This document shows, piece by piece, positions 11,606 to 23,780 of a stretch of 64,000 nt of DNA. This DNA comes from Sclerurus mexicanus (taxonomy: Eukaryota; Chordata; Aves; Passeriformes; Furnariidae): positions 1,394,975 to 1,458,974 of the forward strand of contig VWZF01004021.1 of assembly GCA_013396755.1 (NCBI GenBank), given 5' to 3'. The position numbers and the translations under genes are program-made. The notes below the pieces were generated by a model that was not told the DNA's origin, did not search any database, and worked only from the letters and a program-made list of their open reading frames with translations. Within the stretch, counting starts at the first letter, position 1, and the number at the start of each line of letters is the position of its first letter.

Positions 11606-14600
11606 CACCACTCCTGATGTATGTCGAAATCAGCCAGGACTCTGTAAACCCAGCTACATTAAGCCCGGTTCAAATGAAATCTGTTTATGTCTCCATCACT
11701 CGCCGCTGGTCAAAGCAGGACTTAACTAACCTAACGCTGTTTGTGTTCAAAGCCTCTTAAACCCCTGCTCTGACCGTCTTGAAGTGAGATATAAAGTACT
11801 CTGTGGGACCTGGCTGGAGGCCAAGGAACCATTTCAGACCCCCCCTTCTCTCTTTCGCTCGTGGGGCCGCTTAGAAAAAGCATCACACATTTCAAACAGC
11901 GATGGAAAAAAATAATTTTAATTCACTCCTGTTTACATAGCGTTGGAAGCTTGGGAGAGTTTGCAAAGACAATTATTAATGGCTTAAACTGGCACGGTAA
12001 AAATGTTGCCTTGGTCTGGGAACGTGAGCTGGATCCCGAGCCCCTGGCGCTGGGTCAGCCAAGCACTGGCTGAGGGCTCTGGGGAGTGAGGACCCAAAGG
12101 CTTAGTGGGTCCCACTGTTGTGTTTCCTTTGGGCATCTTGGAGTCAGCCTCCTGCCCATTCTGCTGAGGCTGAACTACTAAAACCCAAAGCCTGGATCTG
12201 GGGAAACAACTCTTCCTGGTGGCCTCCGTTTCTGGATGCCCAGCCTGGAGGTGTTGGGTGACCAGCTCGTCGGGCAGTGGAGTGTATCCAGCCTCTCAGC
12301 ACTGCTCCTTCACTGCAGTCTCCAAGCTCAGCTTTGGAAAGCTTTTGGTCCAGGTTTTTGGGAGCATGGCCCTTTATTTTTGGTTTGTACATTGTGTGAA
12401 TCAGCCCCAAAGCAGATTAAACCATTTCCCAGTGTGCAGGGAGTGGACTGGATCCCATGTACCGTGCCCTGAGCTCTCTCAGAGCACCAGGGAAGGTGTG
12501 GATGAGCAGGCGCTGGCAGCCTGAGCCTGGCCCGTGTGTTACACACACCCTTACATGTGTCCATCAGAAGACTCAGACACGGTTTTACAGGTCTATGGCA
12601 CGGCAGGATCTTGCACCTATAAAACTGCTCTTAATTACTTCCCAAGCTACTCACCAGGGTGATGCTGATTTTGTCTTATAACCCAACAGGATTTTGTTTA
12701 GTAGAAACCACTGCCCACCACAACCTCCTTGTGTGTGTGTGTGTTGCTGTGTGATCACACACTGCATGCTTGTGTCCGTGGCCGGATTTGGGGCACCACT
12801 GACCTGCTCATGGAAGCTGCCCACGTCATCTCTGCCTTCCAGCCTGTGCCTACCACACTGCAGCACCTCCACACACAGAGCTGTGACACGCCGTGGGCTC
12901 TAGCAGGTTGGTAGGTGCCTGAACGAGGGGTAACAGCCTGGGAAGTGCCTGTGAGCCAGGTCTGGAGGGTGACACACTCCAGGTCCTCCCTCCTCGTGTG
13001 CCCAGCTCCCATGTGCACAGGGAGGAGGGGTCATCCCCTCTAGCCATGGCACTGACTGCCTGTGATACGTTTTTGCTCGCCTTTGCCAGCGGAGTTTCAA
13101 ACAAGGGCTGCAGCAGCAAAGAAAATAGTAGAGAAAATTACAGTTGGGAACTAAATCCACGCCAGCATCAGTTCCTGCAGCACCTAGACACTGCTTTGAA
13201 GCTCTCCACTCCAAATATTACCTCTGTGATCCCTGGGATTACCATGTACCATGGCATCTGAGTGCCAGTATTACAAAATGCATAAGCACAAGCTTTATCT
13301 GCCTACTTTGCAAGTCAGCCTTGCACAGCAAATGATGGGGATGCTTGAAGGCGTGTTGGTGTTAGAGGCTGGATCAGCTACTATTGCCACCCTGGCTCTG
13401 GCTGAAACCAGGGTAGGACTAATCTGACCTCATTAACCAACTCTGAACCCAAATCTGCAGTGTGTGAAACATTGCATTTAAAAGAGTTATGAGGGCAAAG
13501 TTTTATATGCAGACCAGAGGCTGATCTTTGCCAGAGGACTCCCTTGAGGTGTTGTGACGTATTTTTCCAAGGCTGCAAACCCTGAACAATGTACTTACAT
13601 GACAGCGAGAAGTGGATAGAGAAGGGATTTCCCTCTGCAATCGTTGGGTTGCAATACATTTTCCTCCTGTGCTGGGAGAAGGTGTTGGATGAAAGATCTG
13701 TGAATAACACACAGGCTGAGGAATGCTTTGGGAGCTTAGTCATCACCTGGGTGAATCAGCCAGGGAGAGCAGCCTTTATTCTGCAAGATAACCCCATCCC
13801 ACAGGGATTTTCCTTGAAAAAGGGCTCAAAGTGTGTTCTAAAATTATGCTCCTGGGTGGAGTCCAGCCTTACCTGCACAAGAGGTGATCTTCAGGTAGGT
13901 GCTGTGTTTGATATGACACTCATAGATCTGACGCATAGAAGTCACATTACCTGGAGCCATCCTCACTGCCTGTCCCAGCAGCAAGGAATATTGTAGGGAA
14001 GGCTTTGAACTCAGTGGGAACTTCCTTGAGTTCAAGAAGTGGACAGTCCAGTTAGAGAAAGATTAAAGAAAGTCCTGAAAATGGGATTTCTGTTACAATA
14101 GGGATCCTTACCCAGATCCTTCAGTTCATGCTGCTCTTGCATGCCCATACACCAGGGCTAGTTCCAGCTGATGAAGTTACTCTGGACTGGTGCTGATGTG
14201 GGGAAAGAGTGGGTCCCAGAGCTTTCAGACCTGTCATCAATGCTCCCGGGTGTGACACAGCACGTGGGGGAAATGCAGCTGGGGACAACTGTGAGAGGAA
14301 GCAGCACAACACCTCGAACCAGCACAGAAGCACTTACAGTGAATGTTTCATCACTTACCACCCTCGGCATGGGATGTGCTCCAGGGCCTGCTTTTCTGTC
14401 CAATTTTCCATTTTGCACTGAAATTGGGCACTTCTGAACAGACTCCTGTGCAGTTCCCATGGCCTGATGAGCTGCTGCTCCGCATGGAACGCTCTCCTCC
14501 GGGATACTGCCCTGCCAGACTGAGCCCATTCCAGGTTCCTGCCTGTGGGTGCAGGACAGAGACTTTCTGGAGTCAGGTCCTCAGCCCCTGGGCTTAGATG

Positions 14601-17600
14601 CTACAAAGAAAAAAATGGTAAATCAAAACATTTGGAAATCTGTTTCTTATTGTACTGTTTCTTACTGTACTGCCAAGCTGCTGTAAGACTTGATGGAATC
14701 ACAATCCCAGAAAAACAGAGTGGAAAGGATTTTCCTACAGATTTTCCTACTGGTGGTGGGAGAGACCTCACTGCCTGTTGTGGGCTGGAACAGATAGCAA
14801 TATGGACAGGGATGGACATTCTGCTTGCTTTTGAGAGTGAGGCCAATATTCCTTGTTTCTCTTTAGCCCCTTTGAAGAGGGGAGTTCATTAAACATTGTG
14901 AAGAACTGAAGGCAGACTGGAATACTCGGGAAAGGGGTACTTGGAGAGATACTTCACAGGTTAGGCTTTGGTGGTGATGAAGGGTAAACATAATGTCAGA
15001 TCACAGTGGCAGGAGAAAAAATGTCAGATGCTCAGGCCACAACAGGTTTTGTTGGATGTTTCCATCTCGTGGCATCACCTGAAAGGATCTCCTGGCACTA
15101 CCTAACCATGAGGCACAGGGGGAGATGCCAAGGCAGTCTGCTCTGGGGTCTGTGAGCAGAAGATGGTTCATGGTGCCAGGGAGCTCTTCCCAGCGCATCG
15201 AGGTGTTGATTCTTCCATTTCCCACCACAAGTGTCGTGCTTGCATCTCTCCTGGGAATGTCACACATCATCACACACCAAGCAACTGGGATAAGCCGAGC
15301 AGGGAAAGTTTCCCAGAGGCTTTTGGGCCATGATGCCAGGAGTCATAATTGCCTTGGCAGAGGCAGCCACGGTTGTTCAAACCTGCCCTCTGCCCGTGAG
15401 TCAGAATGGAAGTGCTGGAGTCATGGGATGGCTCGGAGCGAAGATGCAAAGCTGGGAGTTGATTTCAGAGATTTTTATTTCCTTGAGGAAAAGCCTGAAA
15501 AATATTAGTGAGGGAGTGAGAGAGACTCCACCAGCCTCAGAGCCTGCCTGCAGCTCACAGGGGCAGCCCCAGGCTCTTCCAGCTGGGGTGGCAGGCAGCA
15601 GCACCAGGAACTCCCGCTGCCTGCAGGGGATGGGACCATCTCTGGGGCCCCCAGCAACAACAGTGCTGTGGCAGGGAAAGCAGCTGTGCAGTTTGTGGGT
15701 GCCCGTGGATGAACCCTGGCACCAGCGATGTGCCCTGTGAGCTGTTCAGGGATGTTTTGCAGAGGCAGCACTCAGCTGGCAGCCACCATCCTGCTTGGGG
15801 GGCAGAGGGAGGCAGCCAGTTCCAGCAGTGGGAGAGAGCCCCAGATCATGGGGGAAGGTCTCATGGAGAACTAAACCCCCGTATGTGGGGCTACATTACA
15901 TGAGTGTGTCCTATTCAAACCAGAAGGCATGAGGAGATGGCTCAGCAGGGCTTCCTGAGGACAACTGGATCTGGGCACCTTGGAGGATCACCAGTAGTGA
16001 AACACTTTTGCTCCCAGGGGTTACCAGTCCCTCTCTGGTCTACGGAATGGAGAAAAGAGCAGAGCTGAGAGGAAATAAACCCTCAGCATCACCAGCCTGG
16101 GCAGAAGGGATGGGAGATGCTCGGTCTCCCAGCATCATGTCCTTGCCTGTGACACCTGGCTCCATCTGGGCATGGGGAGAGGCAGCAGAAAGGACTGGGG
16201 ATCGAGGGAGTGTGGAATGGGTGCTGGTGAAGCTGGAGCTTTGCAAAACCTCTTTGGGGAGGACTTGGCATGTGAACTGCTTCCAACACGTGGAAACCAT
16301 GCTGGGGTACAGTCAACTTGGCTCCACGGGATGGCTGAAGTGGTCAGAACCTGGTGGTGGCAGGGATGTCCTGAGGTGGGTGTTGGATCAGTCTGCAGAG
16401 TCACAGGAATGCAAACCCCACTACCAAGCTCTCCCCAACCTTGGGGAGGTCCTGTCGCCTCCAGACTCCAAGTTCATGGCTCAGAGCCATCTCTCGTTTA
16501 GTCCCAGTGAATTACTGAGCCCCAGGAAGCCAACCTTACTGAGGCTTTTGTAGAAGTCAAGGGCTCAAATTGAGCGGGAGCTTGGGGAAACCGTTTCCCT
16601 TGTTAAAATAAATGTATTAGTTTAATATGTACCAGGAGAGGATAGGGAGTTCTCCTTGTTAAATATTTACCAGTCAAACCCTGCTGAGGACTTACTTGGA
16701 GCAATTCAGCTTTAGTGATTTCCTTCTATTGTGGTCTGAGTCTCCAGCATCGCTGGGAAACCGCCCAGCAGGACCAGGAGGGCTGGTGGCAGACCTGAGC
16801 CCTGGGCACTGAAACTGTGGCTGGGATGGTCACCTGCCACTCTGGGGACACTGTGGAGCCTCGGTGGGTCCCCAAATCCTCCCTGGGGCCTCCATGGAGA
16901 TGCCAACACCTGCCTGGAGCAACAGAGCAAGCAGCCTTGTTCCCAAAGGGAAGCAAGGCACAGGAGGGATGCCCAACAATCAGGCAAAAGTAAATAAATA
17001 AGCATTTTTCTGTGCCTTCTCTGTCCTGGCAGCCCTAAGAGCAACCCTATAGAGTTTTCCCAGACTCAGTCCCGTGAATTTTAACACAGAGGGTTATTTC
17101 TATGGGGGCTATTCTCCTTGGGAAAGGGAATCATTGTAAAGAACCCAAATTGTGAGCTACCATCATTTCCCTAAGATGTCTCTCCTGCTACCTGATGGTG
17201 GAGTTAAGCCATGTTCCAATAACCTTCCACAGCTCCAGATTTCCTGACATCACTACTCTGTTTATAGGACCAACTTTGTATTTATGTAATTTACATCTAT
17301 ATATACTAATCTGACACTCATTTACACGAACAATTTGTCATTTGCCAGTTTATCTTCCGGCACTCTCTATGGTTCCTAAAGCTGGAAACACATTTTCTGT
17401 AATCAAGCTAAATTCAGATTATTTGTATTGTGGGCAAATCCCACGTTGTTTTGTAACCCTGTTGCTTTCCCTTAAAGCACACAGAATAAAGTGGAAAAAC
17501 GGAGAGCATGAGGGATCTCTGTGGAAGTGCTCATGGCTTGTTGGTCCCTCTCTCTCCCGAGTGCAGCAATTGCAGATTTTCAGGGATCCATCCGTCGCCG

Positions 17601-17714
17601 TGTGTTTCTTAAGGAATGACTCTATTAATAACGTTAAGAGAAAACAGATGCGTGAGGTTTGCAACCAGGACTGTGGATATTCCAGGAGACATCAATTGTT
17701 GGAAGTAAACAACA
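11606..17714. other. Intergenic, no gene supported
   Basis: Only short or chance open frames, the longest 16008-16553 plus (181 codons), with no known domain. A short TG run lies near 12,729-12,745. I see no structured RNA or recognisable exon. Confidence 0.55.
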
Positions 17715-17873
17715 GCCCTGATTCAACAAAGCTCTTAAGCAGACGCTTAACTTTGAGCATGCACTTAGCCCAGGCTTCAGCGAGGCGTTAACATATGTTC
17801 TGCTATATAAGGAGGGACTTAAGTACGTACTTATGGTTAAGCTTGTGCTTAAGTGCCTTGTTGAATTGGGGCC
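17715..17873. mobile_element. Palindromic MITE-like element with ~45-60 bp imperfect inverted repeats
   Basis: The left arm (CCCTGATTCAACAAAGC..CTTAAGCA..GCTTAAC) is matched by the reverse complement of the right arm (GGCCCCAATTCAACAAGGCACTTAAGCA..GCTTAAC). The arms enclose a short centre of about 40 bases. Such near-perfect palindromes are typical of old, non-autonomous DNA-transposon families in amniotes. I cannot name the family with certainty, and no clear target-site duplication is visible. Confidence 0.65.
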
Positions 17874-20844
17874 AACACTTGAGCTCTCCCTGTGTCTCCC
17901 TGACATTAACAGTGCCTGACATCCAGGAAATTCGAACAGGGGCTGCTGTAGTCACCTACCAGCAGAACTTTTCCCTTCAGTCAGTGGCTGCATCTATTCC
18001 ACAGCATGGGCAAAGTGCTCTGGCTGGCAGGGTCAGGTCACCCCACGCACCTCCACGCCCCCATCACTCCCCATCCCTTGGAACCCCCATGACACCACCT
18101 GTGGAGAGACCAAGAAACCGTCATATTTCTAAGTCTCTATGAAGACCCCACCTAGAAGTCTATTTTGCCTTTATTTTTGTGGGTTTTTTGAATCAATATA
18201 TTTTTCCATAATGTTTTGCATGTTCTTTGAAGAGGCTTTGTTTTATTTGTGCTTATTTTCATGTGGTTGGGTTTTTTGTAAGTTTTGAGCAGCAAGAATT
18301 GCACTGTGCAATTATTTAACCACCCTGGTCAACCTCTATGACTGAAAACTTCGTTCTGTAGCTCTTTCTCCTGTTACGTTCCCCATCCTCTGGGCTGTAC
18401 ATATCAGCAGGTGAATATGAATGGGAAAGGCCTCAGTGTCTTCAGGTTCCTCCTGAACCAGCCTGGATGCTCTGAGAAGCCTTTCTAATCAGCTTTAGAC
18501 CCTTCTCTTGGCTGTAGGTCACCTTTATTTCAGACCCAAGCTGCTGAGGATAAGGGTCTTACTGTGTCATTGCACTGGCACTTTGAATCAGCATCACCAG
18601 AAAACCCCAAAGCCCAGCTCTGAGCTGTGCCTTGGCATCAGTTCATCATCACGTGTTGGCTTTTATTTGCAATAAACCAGATTTCTCCAAAAACTGAATG
18701 GATCTTGTTTCGTGAGCCCGGGAGAGCTCAGTGAAAGCAGGAATCAAGATTGATACCTGCAGATCCAAATCACACATGGCAAATCCAGAAGGGAGCACCC
18801 CCAAAGGATTCCTGATCTCCTGAAGTTCTGCCCTTCTTGCAAGCAAAGGGGACGTTTGAACTTGCTTCAAGGGTGCCAGAGCTGCTTTCTCTCCAGGATT
18901 TTATTTCTGGATGATTTTTAAACTGTGAGTATACCAGTCCCAGCTTTCTGTCTGTGCCACCTCTGCCCAAAAGTCCCAGCTGGAGAGTCATGTTCACTGC
19001 CAAAGAGAGGAGTTTAGTTTAGCAGTCAAAGCCAGGCGTGAGGGACATGTGGCTCTCAGTTAAAAGTGTCTCAGGGAGTGCCATCCAGGTACAACACCAT
19101 GTTTGCTTGAATAAAAAAAAAATAAAAAAATAAAGACCTCAAGGACCAGCTCTTCCCTGCTTATTTTCTTTGCAGATGGCAGCATCCAAGTTCCAGTTAT
19201 TTTTGTCTTGGAAAATAGAAAAGTCTAGCAAAGGAAAAGGAATGTGAGTGTGCAGCTCAGTTTGGTACCTGGAAGACTCCAGGCTGGAGTGCACACTCCT
19301 GATTTATGGTGTACTTGTTGAAACCACTTGTTCTTGTCAAAACAAAACAGATCGAAGTGAAGCTGGGTAGAAGGTCCCCTTCTAGTTGGCACTTCATCAT
19401 GGCTTCTTACTCTGTCTTAGGTTCTGGGGGTTTACAGTTATATAAAACTTAATGAATCAGTATACTTTAGATTTCCTTCCTAATGCATATGGGTTCAATT
19501 AACTGCACTGTTTGCTTATTTAAGCGTTTTCATTAAATTGCTTTACTATATTTTCCCGCAATTGAAGGGGAACATGGTGGGGCTGATGCCATCTGCCACC
19601 ATCAGTTTAGCAGAACCTTTCTCTTTGTTCAGGCCCATTCTTTTTTATTAGAAGAGACCCTCCAAGCCCCGGTTCCCTGTGTGCCACGCACTTTCTGCAC
19701 TCTCCTCTCCTGGCTGCAGACTGATAAATACAAAGCTTGTGCAAGGGTCCCTTTTACAAGACGAGTTGTGTGTTGCCCCTCCAGCCCCCTCTCCCCCTGC
19801 TTGCAGATTCCTTTTTGCTCCAGCTTGTGAGTAAAGAGTTGTTGCTGTTGCAATAGCTCAGCCCTTGCTGCCTGGCTCTGCAGGGCGGGGGATTGCTTTG
19901 GCCACAGCGCCCGCCCGGGCTGCAGGCTCAGCCCAGGGAAGCAAGAACAAGGCAGGAGAGGCTTTGCCCTTGGTTTAAGGGAATGGATGATCCAAGGCAT
20001 CTCACCAAGCCTTCCTGAAGGTCCCCCTCATGGCAGGGGGTCGTGTCCCTGCCTTCACCCACAGCTTCTTTTTTTGATCTGGTGCTGTTAGGGTTTCACA
20101 CACTGTTCTCCCCCCAGCACAGAGGGAGTGTTTTATTACATTCCTCCTTGGTTTACTCCATCCTTTCCCGCTGCATCTTGCTCACTGCGAGCAGCCCTGT
20201 GCTTCTCAAAGGGCTGGTGGTCCCAAGAGGGCTCCTGCCCATCCCTCCAAACCCCTCACACCACCGCAGGGATGCCCATCAGGGACTGATGATTCCTTTC
20301 CCCACTTAAAAACTAAACTAAATACACTCACCCCCTTGATCTGGGCTGCAATCTGCACCCTGTTACACAAAGCTAGTGCTTTATAGACATCACTAATAGG
20401 AAAAACACCTCATGGAGGATATAATAGAAGAAGGAAAAACATTCATCCTTGAGGAGTCTTGTCCAGAGGTTGGCTTTTTGATTTGGAAATGCAGCGTTTG
20501 ATATTGCATCAGTTATCTGCCATCTCTGGGTTAGGGAGCAGGGAAGGCATTTGTGCTCCTGGAGCAAAGTGATGTTTTGCAATGCAGGCTGAGGTGGAAA
20601 ACACCCCAGCATTTTCTGTTCCCTGCTACAGGCATTTTATGTAAGAGAAGATGCAAAGACAATAAATAACTTGTCCTAAAGGTACACAAGGAATCTGTGG
20701 CAAGGCCAGCAAGTAAAAGGCTTTTAACCATTTGTGGTTGTGGAGGGCCAGAGGATGATGGTGTGGGACTCTCCCCAAGCCTGTGCTCCCCTTTTGTAGA
20801 GGGGTTTCAGTTTGCCAAGCAGTGTACCAGACCAGGAATGAAAA
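17874..20844. other. Intergenic, no gene supported
   Basis: Holds an A-rich run (19,108-19,135, AATAAAAAAATAAAG type). No gene. Around 20,640-20,735 the sequence (AATAACTTGTCCTAAAGGTACACAAGG) weakly resembles a MIR 3' half. Confidence 0.5.
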
Positions 20845-21218
20845 GGAAAGGGAGAAAGGGAGAAGAAAGGAAGAAAGAAAGGAGAGAAAAGAGAGAAAGG
20901 AGAGAAAAGAGAGAAAGGAGAGAAAGGAAGAAAGGAAAGAAAGGAAGAAAGAAAAGAAAGGAAGAAAAGAAAAAGAGAGAAAGAGAAAGAAAGAGAGAAA
21001 GAAAGAGAGAAAGAAAGAGAGAAAGAAAGAGAGAAAGAAAGAGAGAAAGAAAGAGAGAAAGAAAGAGAGAAAGAAAGANNNNNNNNNNNNNNNNNNNNNN
21101 NNNNNNNNNNNNNNNNNNNNNNNNNNNNNNNNNNNNNNNNNNNNNNNNNNNNNNNNNNNNNNNNNNNNNNNNNNNNNNNNNNNNNNNNNNNNNNNNNNNN
21201 NNNNNNNNNNNNNNNNNN

Positions 21219-21294
<76 letters not shown>
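20845..21294. repeat. GAAA / GAGAAAGAAA microsatellite with assembly gap
   Basis: Begins as imperfect GGAGAAA/GAAAGGAAG repeats, becomes regular GAAAGAGA units, then is interrupted by 140 Ns at 21079-21218. It resumes as pure GAAA up to 21294. The different repeat units on the two sides of the gap show it is a collapsed or unresolved array. Frames on either strand are simple-repeat translations, not genes. Confidence 0.97.
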
Positions 21295-23780
21295 GCCCTT
21301 CAAACTCTTCTGTTTGCAGTAAAGTAAAATTGAGAGAAAAGCAAAATGTGGAAAAACACATTTAAAGTGGAAGGGAAAAGCATCCCCCACCCCCCTTTAC
21401 AAAGTGGTAAGGATTTTTCTTCCTTTTCTTATTTTCAAAAAGATTTTCTGATTTCTGGGTTTGTTTGTTTGGGTTTCTTTTTTTTTTTTTTTTCAATAAA
21501 AAAATGCACCAAGGCACCAAAGATTTCACAAAACACTTCCGAGTTTCCCAGTGAACCTGGGTGGGGGTGCTGGGGAACAGCTGGAAAAACAGCTTGTACC
21601 CTCGCCTGCATCCCGGCACCCCCCACTCCCTGCTCGATGCCCACTGGGCACAAGGACTCTGCCAACACCCCCCAGGCTGCAGGACCCACACGCAACTGCC
21701 GGGGTTTGCCCAGATCCTAAGGAATCACCAAGAAAAAACCCAAACTGGTGCAGAGTTTGGGCTCTGGGAGACTTTCTGAGAGAGTGGCTCGACAGCCCTG
21801 CCAGCTCCAGCCTCTCTCTGGTGCCCTTTCTTCTAGAAGTGGGGCATAAAATAATTTTAAGCTGCTGGCTGTGGTAAACATTCCCTCCCAACATGCCTGT
21901 TCTTGATAGCCCAAATGCAGATATTCAACTGTGGAAGAAAATGGAGAAAGAAAAAAAAAAGGAAAGAAATGAAAAGAAAAGGAGAGGAGAGGAGAGAGAG
22001 AAAAAGCCCGACGCTTCCAAGACACTAAAAATAGACTCTGATCACTTACCAAATGGTAAAATGAAAATGATTTGCTTTGAATAGTCTCCAGAAAGGCTCA
22101 GATACAATGTCTTGTGGAGCAAAATTGAATCAGTTGAAAGTGCAGACGCCAGCTCAGCCTAATCCCTCCCAGCTGCTTTGCTTTCCTTTTTTTCCAACAA
22201 GCAGCCCCTAAAAGTCATCTCCCTAATCCTGCAAACTGAAATTCAATCTTGTATTTTTTTTTTTTAAATCAAGTTTCAAGCCTGGGGCTTGCAGGGTGGG
22301 GGAAGAGGAGGAGGGAGGGCTTTGGGGTTGCCTCCTTCCCCTCGCCCTGACTGCAGTAAACACAGCCTTGAATTCAAGGAAAAGCTTTAGACTACAATTC
22401 ACTTGGCTTGAGCCAAACACACAAATCTGATGCCTTTAAAGCCCCTCCAGCAGACGGTAGATAGCTTTGAGATGCTCACTAAATGGCTGTCTGGTTGCTG
22501 CCCTTTTTGTTGTTGATTGGGGGCCCAAGGAGACCTTGTCTCTGGGGTTTTTTTTCTTTCTTTTTGGGTTTTTTTTTTTACTTTTTTTTCCAGTGTCTGC
22601 TTTTATCAGTGAGTTTGGGTTGGGCATTTACCTAATGCAAAGACCAAGACAAACAGTTTCTCGGTGAGGCTGGTGATTGCGACCAGCAGTGCCTGTTCGA
22701 GCTCTGCTATCTCAGGGAATATCGAGAGGTATTTATGACACTTTCCCAAGAGTTTCCCGACTTCTGCCCTCCACTCCCCCAGTTCTTGCCACGTGTGCGA
22801 CTTGCAAGGACTCAGGAAAGCCTCCCGGGGCATCCCAGTCCTCAGCTCCCTCCACAGCACCTGGGACTGTAACTCCACACACTCCCAAACTTGCTTTGTC
22901 AGTCGTTGCCACCTGATAGTTCACTGATCCCACATTTTTTTTGGCATCGATTGATACTGGTTTGGTTTTGGAGAGTAATTGAGAATAGATAAAATAACAG
23001 CAAAGCGTTCAAAACCAAATCCCAGGGCTCAGCACCCTGATAATCCGAATTCCTGCATCTGAACTGCTCCAAACAGATTTCAGAGGGGTTTTCCCCATTC
23101 AGCCATGCAGGTTGGCCTTACGAGGCTCTTGTTTGAACCCAGGTCAGGTCCAGAATCTGAGCAGGAAAAAAAGGATGTCTAGATGTCTAAGTGTCAGACG
23201 AGGGAGGACACCAATTTTATGATTTTATTGTATAGAAGCTCCCCCAGAACAGCTGCAGGCAGGTGTAGGTTCACCTGGTCAGGGAAAGATTCTGAGTACC
23301 AAAGGAAAACAGGATACAGAACTAATAAGGAGATGGAAAGGTGAAGGGAGAACCTTTGGTGCCACTTCCCTTACCATGACAGATATGATGACAAAAGTGG
23401 TACTGACATAACACCACTGCAGCTGTCACAGCCATGGGGTTGTTTGAAGCTGGAAATCGGACCCACACTATGAAAATCACACTTTTCAGTGATGCAGAGA
23501 TGGTTATTTTGTCTGTCCCAAACATCCACTTTTCTCCATCTTGTTGCCATAATGGTCTTGAGCCCCCCACCATGCCAGGAGCAAAATTCTGCTTGTTTGC
23601 AACTGGTTGTTATTTCTACTTTGAGACATGGGGTTACATGACTTTTACTCAGACAGTATCTGGTCTGGCTCTCTGTGTCCTGTACCCATCAGTCTGACTC
23701 AGGGTGGGTCACTGAGAATGATAAAATCATCACTGCTGAAGTTATGTGGAACAGAATTACTGCTCTTCTAATGAGGGGGA
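21295..23780. other. Intergenic, no gene supported
   Basis: Includes T-rich runs near 21,476-21,495 and 22,545-22,590 and an A/G-rich run near 21,940-22,005. No recognisable exon. Confidence 0.55.

Noticed and set aside
20626..21390. Long frames rich in Lys/Glu/Arg or Ser/Phe/Leu
   Set aside because: Translations of the GAAA microsatellite and the N gap.
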